Shown here piece after piece: positions 53,652 through 62,525 of a stretch of 64,000 bases of DNA (position 1 is the stretch's first letter; each line of letters starts with the position of its first letter). The stretch comes from Bacteroidota bacterium (GTDB lineage: Bacteria > Bacteroidota > Bacteroidia > Bacteroidales > BM520): NCBI GenBank assembly GCA_002748065.1, contig PDRJ01000027.1, positions 1-64,000 on the forward strand. Direction: 5' to 3'. The translations under genes and the position numbers were made by a program. The notes under the pieces were generated by a model. That model made no database searches and was not told the origin of the DNA. It worked only from the letters and a program-made list of their open reading frames with translations.

Positions 53652-54266
53652 ATGCAAATAAAGAAAGAAGACATACGCAAAACCATCCTGAAGGTAGCCC
53701 GGGAGTCTTTTTTAGAAAAGGGATATCGAAAAACCTCCATGCGAACCATCGCAAAAGAGGCGCATGTAACCCTGAGCAATATTTATAACTATTTCAAAAA
53801 TAAAGATGAAATATTAGAGGTGATTATACAACCTGCTCTTCAAGAAATGGAACAATTGTTTAACCGCCATAATGAATCACACTCTATTACAAGCAGCTGG
53901 TTCAAAGCAGAAGACGTAAGCGAGATAGAGGAGTTTAATGACCACGTCAAGTTTATTATTACCTACCAAAAAGAACTTAATTTGCTACTTTACAAATGTT
54001 CAGGATCAAAATATGAGAATGTAAAAGACTTTTTTATTGATAAATACACCGAGTCAGCAAGAAAGTACCTACAACTAATGAAAAATAAATATCCTCAAGT
54101 AAATAAAGAGATCTCCGATTTTTTTCTTCATACAGTAGCGGCTTGGTGGATACAGATTGTATCAGAAATTGTATCACACAACCTCAATGAAGAGGAGATC
54201 TTACATTTTTTGAAGGAATACATGACCTTCGGCACCGGAGGATGGCAACGATTGATGAACTTATAG
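53652..54266 (+). CDS. TetR/AcrR-family regulator of the accessory cluster
   Basis: A 204-residue protein. The N-terminal HTH (residues about 8-55) reads RKTILKVARESFLEKGYRKT and MRTIAKEAHVTLSNIYNYFKNKDEIL. The C-terminal half is helical, Lys/Tyr-rich, and its ligand is unknown. It lies between the methyltransferase-ABC genes and the RND-type module, both on the same strand. GAACAnTGTTC palindromes occur before and after it and before the methyltransferase genes, so it may control all three. Confidence 0.9.
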   Translation: MQIKKEDIRKTILKVARESFLEKGYRKTSMRTIAKEAHVTLSNIYNYFKNKDEILEVIIQPALQEMEQLFNRHNESHSITSSWFKAEDVSEIEEFNDHVKFIITYQKELNLLLYKCSGSKYENVKDFFIDKYTESARKYLQLMKNKYPQVNKEISDFFLHTVAAWWIQIVSEIVSHNLNEEEILHFLKEYMTFGTGGWQRLMNL

Positions 54267-54289
54267 AGAAAATGGGAAGGGAAAAGGGA

Positions 54290-54319
54290 TATTTTTTTGA
54301 ACGAAACAGAACAATGTTC
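54290..54319. promoter_or_regulatory. Putative TetR operator, site 3
   Basis: TATTTTTTTGAAC, then after 6 bp GAACAATGTTC (54309-54319). The first element is identical to that of site 1. It now lies 530 bp before the RND gene, from which it is separated by a pseudogene and two repeat copies. Confidence 0.45.
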
Positions 54320-54388
54320 ATTATTAAATAACGAACCGAAGGGAGAACAGCGAAAAAACATTTATAACTATCAAATAAACAAATACTT

Positions 54389-54543
54389 ATAAACTTTAAT
54401 TTTAAGAAATTAATACTTTGAGGGAAGGCCATGGATATGGAAGAAGCGATATGCAATCTAAGGTCTCAAATTAAAAGAGCTGTAAACTCAATTGCTTTAA
54501 CTATTTCGAACGATTCCATAGGTCAAGCCCATCCCGAATTCGA
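54389..54543 (+). pseudogene. Decayed four-helix-bundle gene
   Basis: The sequence follows the gene at 51192 closely but is broken. The start codon is ATA (ATAAACTTTAATTTTAAG against ATGAACTTTAAATTTGAA), the Trp codon is TGA (ATACTTTGAGGGAAGGCC), an internal stretch of roughly ten codons is missing, and the 3' part is lost. The surviving middle reads RSQIKRAVNSIALTIS then IGQAHPEF. It fuses at GAATTCGAGG to repeat copy 9, which truncates it. No functional product is expected. Confidence 0.8.
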
Positions 54544-54639
54544 GGCTTGCGAAGGCTGAAATAGGGGAGTTTACTGGGATAAATGACCATTTTGAAGACA
54601 AGCATAACGAAGAAGTCGGACTTTATAGACGGACGCTAA
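54535..54639 (+). repeat. Dispersed TIR repeat, copy 9 (5'-truncated)
   Basis: This copy begins inside the pseudogene at CGAATTCGAGGCTTGCGAAG and runs to GACTTTATAGACGGACGCTAA. Its left third is absent. It is directly followed by copy 10. Confidence 0.88.
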
Positions 54640-54640
54640 A

Positions 54641-54796
54641 TAGTGTCTGTCCATAAAGCCAGCGTTTTGAAAAGAGGCTGTATAGAAAGTTCGAATTCGA
54701 GGCTTGCGAAGGCTGAAAAATGTGAGTTTACTGGAGTAAATGACCATTTTGAAGACAAGCATAACGAAGAAGTCGGACTTTATAGACGGACGCTAA
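54641..54796 (+). repeat. Dispersed TIR repeat, copy 10, tandem to copy 9
   Basis: A full short copy of 156 bp, from TAGTGTCTGTCCATAAAGCC to GACTTTATAGACGGACGCTAA. Its right half is nearly identical to that of copy 9, suggesting recent duplication or gene conversion. Confidence 0.92.
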
Positions 54797-54850
54797 ATAA
54801 TTTATCTAACAGCTAACGGTCAAAGGCCAACAGCTAATAACCCAAAAACG

Positions 54851-57220
54851 ATGAAAGTACAAAGAATCAACAATCAATTTCGGAAATTCGGAGAGTTTCA
54901 GATGAGAAACAGGGGTTTATTGATCGTCATTGCCATTCTCTTTGCAACGATAGGTATTATGGGCCTCAGGTATCTTAAACCACACAATTCGCGAGAGTCG
55001 TGGTTTATGGAGGATGACCAAATTGAGATCAACACGAAAAAGTTTGAAGCACAGTTTGGGAATAACGATAACATATTGGTATTAATTACCGCCAAAGACG
55101 TATTCAACCCCGAAGTACTAAAGATGATGCAACGTCTTGGGAATGAACTCTTAGATAGCATCCCCTATGCCGATGAAGTAACCTCATTGGTGGATATAGA
55201 GATATCGGTAGGCACAGCGGAAGGCATTCAGGTAATTAACCCTTTTGAGAACGGCATCCCCGAAGACCCTGCCACGCTAGACAGTATCCGCAAGCTAATC
55301 CTCTCCAGGAACGCATTGGCCAACAAAGTTGTATCGAACGATTGCACCGAGACCCTCTTAATGCTGTCGCTCCAAGAGTTCCCCCCCGAAGAGGTTTGGA
55401 GTCAGGAGACCCTCCTGGACCCCATCTATCAAGCGGGCGAACCGGCCGTGCGAATCATCACATCGGAGCGTTACCAAAGCGACCTGTACGACTTAAACCC
55501 CGCCGGATTACCCTACACCGAAACCGAAGAGCGTGATTTCTTTGGCCCCGAAATGGCAAAACGCATTATGATCATATTCGTATGCATGATTTTATTATTG
55601 GTATTCATGGTGCGCTCCTTTAGAGGGGTTATTGCTCCAGTCTTCACCATCTTTGTAGCGGGAAGCTCTGTATTCGGGTTTATGGGATGGTTGGGCATCG
55701 GCTTCGACCAAAATATGGTCATCTTGCCGGCACTATTGCTCATCGCACTGTCTGTGGCCTACTCCATTCACCTGATCAACGCCTTTAAACGATTTTTCCG
55801 ACAAACAGGAAACAGGAAAGAGGCGACAATCCTCGCAGTGGAAGAGACCGGCTGGCCCCTCCTATTTACGGCTATCACAACCATTGGTTCGGTAGTCTCC
55901 TTTGTCACTGTAGGCATTCCCACTATTACCTGGGTAGGAATGACTTGCGGAGCAGCCGTATTGGCAAACTACCTGTTTGTAATCGTGTTACTACCCGTTA
56001 TTCTAAGTTTTGGGAAAAACAAAGAGGCACAGGAAGAGGGATCCCAATCCAACCGATGGCTCGATAACCTTTTGTTCGCCATGGGAAAAGGAGTTATCAA
56101 AAGGAAGGGATCCATCCTACTTCTCTATGGAATTGTGGTAATACTCTTAATCCCATCGCTATTCAAAGTATACGTAGACATGGATATATTTGAAGGAATG
56201 GGACGAAAAATCCCTTATATCGACAGAGTATATAACCTCACACAGTCTCAATTGGGATCTTATCTATCATACAACATCTCCATTGATTTCAACGAACCGG
56301 ATGCCATCAAGTCACCCGAAGTGCTCAAGAATTTAGATATCCTGGTGGATTCCATCAGTCACTTTGAACTTACCAAAAAAGTGACGAATAACTCTCCCAT
56401 CTTTTCGCTCTTGGATATCATCAAAGAGATGAATCAAACCCTCCATAGCGACAGCATTGCCTATCACTGCGTACCCAATACACGGGAAGAGATTGCCCAG
56501 ATACTGTTATTATATGAAATGTCTGGAGGTACAAAATCATTTAATTGGATGGATGAAGAATATAGCATGACGCGCGTACAAGTTCCCCTCTATAAATTTC
56601 AAGCAAAAGAGATCCCCGTGGAACTGGGAGCTATCAAACGCATCAGTAAACGATTATTTCCACAAGCTACCATCACAGTAGTGGGCAGTGCAGTTCAATT
56701 TGCTGAGATCGCATTGAAAATTGTAGCCGGAGAGCTAAAATCGGTCATTCTGTCGCTGATTGTCATCAGTATATTGCTAATATTGGTGTTCTCCAGTATC
56801 AAAACAGGACTGATCGGATTAATTCCAAACCTCGCCCCCATGCTAGTCATTGGAGCATACTTAGGCTATTTTGGCGTGCCCTTAAACATGATGACCATGA
56901 CCATTATCCCAATGATGTTGGGTATAGCTGTGGACGACACCATTCACTTTATCAACAGCATAAAGTACGAGTTTGAGAAATGCGGTAACTATCAACAAGC
57001 TACCCTCACCGCTTTTGCAACGGTAGGCCGCTCACTCTTGATGACCACCATCGTATTGGCCGTCAGTTTTGCCACCTACTTACTTTCACCTGTAAAAATG
57101 ATCGGAGACATGGGATTATTGGCATCCATCGGTTTGCTCGCCGCCTTAATCACCGACTTTTTGATCACTCCGGCACTGATGGTGATCACGAAACCATTTG
57201 GAAAAGAAATAGAGAAGTAA
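54851..57220 (+). CDS. MMPL/RND-family membrane transporter
   Basis: A 789-residue inner-membrane protein with two RND-type halves. Each half has one helix, a periplasmic loop, and a five-helix block. TM helices include IMIIFVCMILLLVFMVRSF and SVILSLIVISILLILVF. The GIAVDDTIHFINSIKYEFEK motif in the second half carries the Asp pair used for proton coupling in MMPL-type proteins. There is no obvious membrane-fusion partner. The following LolA-like protein and outer-membrane barrel suggest lipid or hydrophobic-molecule transfer across the envelope (inference). A GGTCAAAGGCCAACAGCTAA motif lies just before the gene. Confidence 0.88.
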   Translation: MKVQRINNQFRKFGEFQMRNRGLLIVIAILFATIGIMGLRYLKPHNSRESWFMEDDQIEINTKKFEAQFGNNDNILVLITAKDVFNPEVLKMMQRLGNELLDSIPYADEVTSLVDIEISVGTAEGIQVINPFENGIPEDPATLDSIRKLILSRNALANKVVSNDCTETLLMLSLQEFPPEEVWSQETLLDPIYQAGEPAVRIITSERYQSDLYDLNPAGLPYTETEERDFFGPEMAKRIMIIFVCMILLLVFMVRSFRGVIAPVFTIFVAGSSVFGFMGWLGIGFDQNMVILPALLLIALSVAYSIHLINAFKRFFRQTGNRKEATILAVEETGWPLLFTAITTIGSVVSFVTVGIPTITWVGMTCGAAVLANYLFVIVLLPVILSFGKNKEAQEEGSQSNRWLDNLLFAMGKGVIKRKGSILLLYGIVVILLIPSLFKVYVDMDIFEGMGRKIPYIDRVYNLTQSQLGSYLSYNISIDFNEPDAIKSPEVLKNLDILVDSISHFELTKKVTNNSPIFSLLDIIKEMNQTLHSDSIAYHCVPNTREEIAQILLLYEMSGGTKSFNWMDEEYSMTRVQVPLYKFQAKEIPVELGAIKRISKRLFPQATITVVGSAVQFAEIALKIVAGELKSVILSLIVISILLILVFSSIKTGLIGLIPNLAPMLVIGAYLGYFGVPLNMMTMTIIPMMLGIAVDDTIHFINSIKYEFEKCGNYQQATLTAFATVGRSLLMTTIVLAVSFATYLLSPVKMIGDMGLLASIGLLAALITDFLITPALMVITKPFGKEIEK

Positions 57221-57263
57221 GGAGTTAGACTCTCCACTTTCAACGTTACAAAACTAAACAAAA
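57221..57263 (+). repeat. Direct repeat before the 133-residue gene
   Basis: GGAGTTAGACTCTCCACTTT then CAACGTTACAAAACTAAACA. A near-copy precedes the LolA-like gene at 57681-57723. The two bracket one small gene. Confidence 0.6.
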
Positions 57264-57665
57264 ATGAACACAAAAGTAAAAATTTCAATGTACTGGTTAT
57301 TCATAGGTATAACCATGATTTTACACACTGTATTAGCAACAATGGGTCTCATGTTTGGGAAAGATATTATAATGCCTGATGCTACGGGCGAAATCCCAAC
57401 TTATATGTATGTAATGATAATACTGACAATGATATTACCTTTTATTTTGTCTTTTATACAATTACATACAGAGGCAAAATGGTTTAAATATTCTACATAT
57501 ATATGGAGTATTATCCTTATTTTGCTTAATGCTTTTCACTTTTATTCCGCAGCATTTTTAGAAAAAGAAGGCATAGACCAGATTGTATTGTTATTGTTTG
57601 TTTTGATAATCAATGTATTTTTAACCAGAGAATTATATCGCTTTATAAAAAATAAAAATGTATAA
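57264..57665 (+). CDS. Four-helix membrane protein of unknown function
   Basis: A 133-residue protein with four hydrophobic helices ([75 protein letters not shown]). No family is recognised. Its composition is more AT-rich than its neighbours, and it is bracketed by near-identical 40-base leaders. It therefore looks like an addition to the RND-LolA pair. It may act as a regulator or accessory of the transporter, but nothing in the sequence proves this. Confidence 0.65.
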   Translation: MNTKVKISMYWLFIGITMILHTVLATMGLMFGKDIIMPDATGEIPTYMYVMIILTMILPFILSFIQLHTEAKWFKYSTYIWSIILILLNAFHFYSAAFLEKEGIDQIVLLLFVLIINVFLTRELYRFIKNKNV

Positions 57666-57680
57666 CGGGAAGTTGGAAGA

Positions 57681-57723
57681 GGGAAGTAGACTCCCCACTT
57701 CCAACTTTACAAAACTAAACAAA
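57681..57723 (+). repeat. Direct repeat before the LolA-like gene
   Basis: GGAAGTAGACTCCCCACTTC then CAACTTTACAAAACTAAAC. It matches 57221-57263 at most positions and lies at the same distance from the downstream ATG. Confidence 0.6.
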
Positions 57724-58500
57724 ATGAAAATTAAATTATTCGCAGTAGTATTAGTAGTCTTAATGGCAACAAGTGCACTGTTTGCACAAACAGGACGAGA
57801 AATCATGCTACAGGCTGAGAACCGTCCGGAAGCAAAGACCAATAAATCGGAAGTTACCCTAAGAATCATCAACAAAAGAGGAAAAGAGCGAGTCCGTAAA
57901 CTGACCTCCTACTCTATAGAGCTGGGAGAAAACGGGAAAACGTTGATGTTTTTTGAGTATCCCGGCGATGTCAAAGGCACCGGCCTCTTAACGTGGGATT
58001 ACGACAAGATTGGCAAAGACGATGACAAATGGCTGTACCTCCCTGCCATGAAAAAGACACGTCGTATCAGTGGCTCATCAGCCAAAAAAGATTACTTCAT
58101 GGGAACCGATTTCACCTACGACGATATGGGCGACCGCAACATCGACGAAGATACCCACAAACTATTGGGCGAGGAGACCATAAACGAACATCCCTGTTGG
58201 ATGATAGAATCCACCTCCAAGGACAAACGAGACCTCTTCTCCAGAAAAATCATCTGGTTACGAAAAGACATCCTGATTCCGGAAAAAGTGGATTACTATG
58301 ACCGAATGGGGAAATTGCACCGTCAGATGGTCATCGAGAAGGTTGAGAAGAAGAAAGACTACTGGGTGATCCTAAAAATGACCATGTCCAACGTACAAAC
58401 CAATCACAAAACCATTATAGAATTTAACAATATGGAGTTGGATATCCCCATGGAAGAGAGCAAATTCACCGTACAAACGCTAGAGAAAGGGAGAATGTAA
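57724..58500 (+). CDS. LolA-like outer-membrane lipoprotein-sorting protein
   Basis: About 258 residues from the Met in [22 protein letters not shown], which is a signal peptide; the ORF track adds 22 residues from the repeat. The fold is the LolA/LolB-like half-barrel family (DUF4292/LolA_like), seen in [20 protein letters not shown] and the [20 protein letters not shown] stretch. Such proteins are encoded with MMPL/RND transporters and DUF1302-like barrels in many Gram-negatives. The pocket is expected to carry a lipid through the periplasm. The exact ligand is unknown. Confidence 0.85.
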   Translation: MKIKLFAVVLVVLMATSALFAQTGREIMLQAENRPEAKTNKSEVTLRIINKRGKERVRKLTSYSIELGENGKTLMFFEYPGDVKGTGLLTWDYDKIGKDDDKWLYLPAMKKTRRISGSSAKKDYFMGTDFTYDDMGDRNIDEDTHKLLGEETINEHPCWMIESTSKDKRDLFSRKIIWLRKDILIPEKVDYYDRMGKLHRQMVIEKVEKKKDYWVILKMTMSNVQTNHKTIIEFNNMELDIPMEESKFTVQTLEKGRM

Positions 58501-58503
58501 GTG

Positions 58504-58657
58504 GTGCCTCTGTCCATAAAGTCAAGATTTTGAGCAACGTCTGTATAGAACGTTCGCGTTCGAGGTTTGCAAAGGCTGAAATAGGGGCGTTTACTAAGGT
58601 AAATGACCATTTTGAAAACCAGCAATGAAGAACGCGGACGTTATAGACGGACGCTAA
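58504..58657 (+). repeat. Dispersed TIR repeat, copy 11
   Basis: A short copy of 154 bp from CTCTGTCCATAAAGTCAAG to GGACGTTATAGACGGACGCTAA. It starts four bases after the LolA-like stop codon and separates that gene from the barrel gene. Confidence 0.9.
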
Positions 58658-58778
58658 TTGGTCCACTAATAGCTATCAAACCAAAGACGGAGGACGGAAG
58701 TCAATTTTTTGTGAACATTGCCATTAACCCAAGCCAAAGGCGAACAGCTAAAAGTCAATGGCTAGAAAATAAAAACAG

Positions 58779-60008
58779 ATGAAATCATATCTCCTACTAA
58801 TAGCCACTTTGCTACTGCCCATATTGGCATTATCGCAAAGTGAAGAAAACAAGCTACAAATCAGTGGATTCGTAGACACTTACCATGCGGTACGGAGAGA
58901 ATCGCCCCAGGACTTTATGAGTTCACGCACACGCTTTAGGGGTGAACTCCAAAAGGCATTTGGCAAGTCCTCCATGTTTGTATCCTTCAACTTGAATCAG
59001 AACAGCATACTCAAAGAACAGAACGGATTTGAGCTACGAGAGGCCTATTTTGATTATGCCACAACCCATTGGAGCCTGCGAGCCGGCCGCCAGTTGATCA
59101 TTTGGGGAACCGCCGATGGTCTACGTATCACCGACCTGGTATCCCCCATGGATATGACCGAATTCCTGGCACGCGACTACGATGACATTCGTATGCCCGT
59201 GGAAGCCCTGAAGTTCCGATACTTCACAGGAGCAATGAGTTTAGAATTACTCTACATCCCTATTTTCAAGGGGTTTATATTGCCCATGAACCCCAAAAAC
59301 CCCTGGGCCCTACGGATGTCGGCACCCCCTCCCATGCACCTTATCATGTTACCCGAACAAAAGCCCGAGTTAACGTTAAAAAACAGTGAATTTGGTGGAC
59401 GTTTAAGGTTTACCTTGCCAGGTATTGATTTTTCATTAGCCGCCCTACACACCTACGACAAGATGCCTATCTTTACCCAACACATACAGGCAGACAATAT
59501 CATCATTACCCCCAAGTACTATCGAATGAGTTTCGTAGGGGGAGATTTCTCAAAACCCTTGGGACAGTTCGTCTTCAAAGGAGAAGTGGCTTTTAATCTC
59601 AACAAACAGTTAGTGCTCCAACAGATCCCAACCCAACTGGAAAAGCACCATACCACCTACGCTCTATTGGGCCTCGACTGGTACGCCTCCAATCAATGGA
59701 TGTTCGGGATACAGGTAGCTAACGAAACCATCATGAATTACAAGAGGGAACTGCTCCAAGAGGAGCATACGGGGCTATTGACGTTCCACGTATCAAAAAG
59801 TCTACTGAACAGCACCCTGAAATTATCGGATTTTATCTACACTGACCTGAATAACGGAGGCTTTTTTAACCGTTTCTCCGCCAATTATTTGCTCAGCGAC
59901 CAGATTCAGTTATGGGTAGGTTACGACCATTTTGAAGGAGAGAAAGGCATGTTTGCCCTATTCAAACATAACGCTGAGATATGGATCAAAGCAACATATA
60001 ACTTCTAA
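58779..60008 (+). CDS. Outer-membrane beta-barrel, DUF1302-like
   Basis: A 409-residue protein with a signal peptide (MKSYLLLIATLLLPILALSQ). A long barrel follows, with the DUF1302 hallmark LRAGRQLIIWGTADGLRIT and LVSPMDMTEF, then alternating amphipathic strands ending in IWIKATYNF. DUF1302-like barrels accompany MMPL transporters and LolA-like proteins, which are encoded just upstream. A role as the outer-membrane part of an envelope lipid or hydrophobic-compound pathway is inferred. A short GCCAAAGGCGAACAGCTAAA motif lies before the ATG. Confidence 0.78.
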   Translation: MKSYLLLIATLLLPILALSQSEENKLQISGFVDTYHAVRRESPQDFMSSRTRFRGELQKAFGKSSMFVSFNLNQNSILKEQNGFELREAYFDYATTHWSLRAGRQLIIWGTADGLRITDLVSPMDMTEFLARDYDDIRMPVEALKFRYFTGAMSLELLYIPIFKGFILPMNPKNPWALRMSAPPPMHLIMLPEQKPELTLKNSEFGGRLRFTLPGIDFSLAALHTYDKMPIFTQHIQADNIIITPKYYRMSFVGGDFSKPLGQFVFKGEVAFNLNKQLVLQQIPTQLEKHHTTYALLGLDWYASNQWMFGIQVANETIMNYKRELLQEEHTGLLTFHVSKSLLNSTLKLSDFIYTDLNNGGFFNRFSANYLLSDQIQLWVGYDHFEGEKGMFALFKHNAEIWIKATYNF

Positions 60009-60018
60009 TGCTCTTATT

Positions 60019-60975
60019 ATGACAAGCAACAATCACCACCATCACGGACATCACCACCACCATCACCCAGACACAAGCAGGATGAGTAACAGGAAACTCC
60101 TATGGGTTACCCTACTAAACTTCTCCATTACGCTCATTCAGGTCATCGGCGGGCTCATCTCAAACAGCCTCTCCCTACTCTCCGATGCCCTACATAACCT
60201 CGGTGACTCCTCCGCCATATTTATTGCCTTTCTCGCAGGAAAAAGGAGCCAAAAGGGGCCTGACCCCCAACACACATTTGGATATAAAAGAGTGGAAATA
60301 CTCGCCGCACTCTTCAATGCGGTAGTACTTATCGCTATTTGTATCTTCCTCTTCTTTGAAGCCTACGAACGATTCATCAATCCCCAACCCATTAAAGGTC
60401 TAATTATGTTGGTGGTTGCCCTATTTGGATTGTTAGCAAACCTGATCTCTGTGTTTATATTACATAAAAGCAAAGACCAAAACCTCAACATCAGGTCAGC
60501 CTACCTGCACCTTATGGGCGACACCTTATCCTCTGTAGCCGTCATTCTTGGTGGAGTCGCCATATGGCAATGGAATATTTACTGGATCGATCCGGTAATC
60601 ACGGTCTTGGTAAGCCTTTATATTATCTACCACACTTGGGGCGTAGTGAAACAAACCGTTGATATTCTTATGCAGGCAACCCCAAAAGATATTGATCTTA
60701 AGGCCATAAAAGAGCGCGTCGAAAGCATCCAGGAGATCGAAAACATACACCACGTACACGTGTGGAAATTAGATGATCATCAGACACACCTTGAAGCACA
60801 TATCAACCTGAAAAAGGATATCACCATGAGTCAGATGATGGAAATAAAAACGGATGTAGAGCACCTTTTAAGGACAGAATTCCTGATTAAACACCTCACA
60901 CTACAATTTGGATACCACTGCTGTGAAGGAAACCAACGACTCATTCATGACACCCCAAAGCATGCGCACCCCTAG
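60019..60975 (+). CDS. Cation diffusion facilitator (CDF) transporter
   Basis: About 318 residues from ATG at 60019; the ORF-track start adds 29 residues from the previous gene. An unusual histidine-rich N-terminus (NNHHHHGHHHHHHPD) precedes six transmembrane helices. The metal-binding motif HxxxD is seen in SLLSDALHNLGDS and GDTLSSVAVILGG in helices 2 and 5. A C-terminal cytoplasmic domain (IHHVHVWKLDDHQTHLEAHI) completes the family plan. CDF proteins export zinc, cobalt or similar ions by proton antiport; a Zn/Co/Ni role is likely. It follows the barrel gene by 10 bp. Confidence 0.93.
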   Translation: MTSNNHHHHGHHHHHHPDTSRMSNRKLLWVTLLNFSITLIQVIGGLISNSLSLLSDALHNLGDSSAIFIAFLAGKRSQKGPDPQHTFGYKRVEILAALFNAVVLIAICIFLFFEAYERFINPQPIKGLIMLVVALFGLLANLISVFILHKSKDQNLNIRSAYLHLMGDTLSSVAVILGGVAIWQWNIYWIDPVITVLVSLYIIYHTWGVVKQTVDILMQATPKDIDLKAIKERVESIQEIENIHHVHVWKLDDHQTHLEAHINLKKDITMSQMMEIKTDVEHLLRTEFLIKHLTLQFGYHCCEGNQRLIHDTPKHAHP

Positions 60976-61031
60976 TGAAACCTGTGCAAAAAGACGATTA
61001 ACAACCAAAACCTACTACACTTCCGGGGAAA

Positions 61032-62405
61032 CTACCGATGCTTGGGAATATCGAACCCAAAAGCATTGCGATAAAACTCCGTAGCATAAAGGTCAGTCAT
61101 CCCACTGATATAGTCCAATACAAGCCGCACATCGTCATAGGCACTCTGTCCCAATGGACGATAGTGTTCAGGAAGCATCATAACGATCGTCTTCTCTTTA
61201 GAGCTACGACTCCCCTCTGGGGAGAGCACCGCAGGAACAAAGAGATCCAGGATGCTGGAAAGCACGTGATAACCGGCCAACTCAATATGTGCTACCGTAT
61301 CATGACTATAGATCTGCTCAACACTCAGTTTCTCAATATGATCAAGCACGGGGTGAGATCGTGCCACCTCCTTCATTAACGTATTATTCCAAGTTCCTTG
61401 CAAAATCGCCTCACGATGATCCAGGAAGACTTCCGAAGAGGCTTGAACGAGGTAATTTACCACCTTTGCCCGCAGATAACCGGCCTTTTCATTCTTATCC
61501 CCAATACGTTTAAGCTCCCCTTTAATTCGCTCGAAATCCCCCCTCTTGCCAAAAGAATTCAATAGTGACAAAAAGAGCTCTTCCGTGACACGATAGGAGA
61601 CAATACCCAAACGCTGGGCATCCTCCAAATCGATGATCCGATAACAGATATCATCGGCAGCTTCGGTCAGATAAACAAAAGGATGGCGAAAATAGACCAG
61701 GGGATCTTCCTCCTGCGGCAGCATCCCCACCTCTTGCGCTAACGCACGCATGGTGTCACGCTCGCTCAGGAATACACCATACTTCTTCCTATGAGCGGAA
61801 GCCCTATTCACTGCTGCCTGTTCACAAGGATATTTCAATACCGCCGCTAGGGTAGAGTAAGTCAAGCGATACCCGCCTGTACTCTTCCCCTGAAAATGGT
61901 GTGTAAGGATCCGAAAAGTATTAGCATTCCCCTCAAAATCACACAACTCAGCCCACTCCACTGCCGAGAAGTAGGATTTCAAAGAGGCCTCTCTCGTGCG
62001 AAAATAATCGGAGATGGCATCCTCCCCGGAGTGGCCAAAAGCAGGATTCCCTATATCGTGTGCCAAGCTTGCAGCGGCAATCACATTGGCCAGATCATAC
62101 CGGTAAAACAGTTGTGCCTCACCGTTCAAGCAATGCTCCTTTGCAATTACAGTGCCCACCATCTTGCCCAGTGACCGTCCCACACCAGCTACCTCCAGGG
62201 AGTGAGTCAGACGATTGTGCACAAAGGTACTGCCGGGAAGAGGAAAAACCTGTGTCTTGTTTTGAAGTCGACGAAATGCACTGGAAAAGATAAGCCGATC
62301 ATAATCGCGCTGAAAATCAGTACGCTGCTCCTCTTTCATGCTTAACGAACCGGTACGTCGATGAGAGATGATATTCTCCCAAGTCATAAAACCTTGATTT
62401 GCCAT
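61032..62405 (-). CDS. dgt: dGTP triphosphohydrolase
   Basis: About 457 residues from the Met in MANQGFMTWENI; the ORF track adds 28 residues of unlikely upstream sequence. It hydrolyses dGTP to deoxyguanosine and triphosphate, helping to balance dNTP pools. The HD-domain metal motifs are visible: HNRLTHSLEVAGVGRSLG and AHDIGNPAFGHSGEDAI. LTEAADDICYRIIDLEDA is a further family motif. It is convergent with the CDF gene and lies downstream of tRNA-Leu. Confidence 0.93.
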   Translation of the reverse strand: MANQGFMTWENIISHRRTGSLSMKEEQRTDFQRDYDRLIFSSAFRRLQNKTQVFPLPGSTFVHNRLTHSLEVAGVGRSLGKMVGTVIAKEHCLNGEAQLFYRYDLANVIAAASLAHDIGNPAFGHSGEDAISDYFRTREASLKSYFSAVEWAELCDFEGNANTFRILTHHFQGKSTGGYRLTYSTLAAVLKYPCEQAAVNRASAHRKKYGVFLSERDTMRALAQEVGMLPQEEDPLVYFRHPFVYLTEAADDICYRIIDLEDAQRLGIVSYRVTEELFLSLLNSFGKRGDFERIKGELKRIGDKNEKAGYLRAKVVNYLVQASSEVFLDHREAILQGTWNNTLMKEVARSHPVLDHIEKLSVEQIYSHDTVAHIELAGYHVLSSILDLFVPAVLSPEGSRSSKEKTIVMMLPEHYRPLGQSAYDDVRLVLDYISGMTDLYATEFYRNAFGFDIPKHR

Positions 62406-62477
62406 GCCACAAAGGTAACAAAGAGTGCTACTTCTTCCATGGCAGAAAGCAAAAACAGACGTTCCGTCCACAAGAAT

Positions 62478-62516
62478 AAAAAAAAGCACTCATAACAAAA
62501 CCGTTAAAGTGCTTTT
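62478..62516 (-). terminator. Terminator after tRNA-Leu
   Basis: On the minus strand AAAGCACT and AGTGCTTT form a stem and are followed by a T-run. It lies just after the tRNA and before dgt. Confidence 0.75.
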
Positions 62517-62525
62517 CTCTACCTG

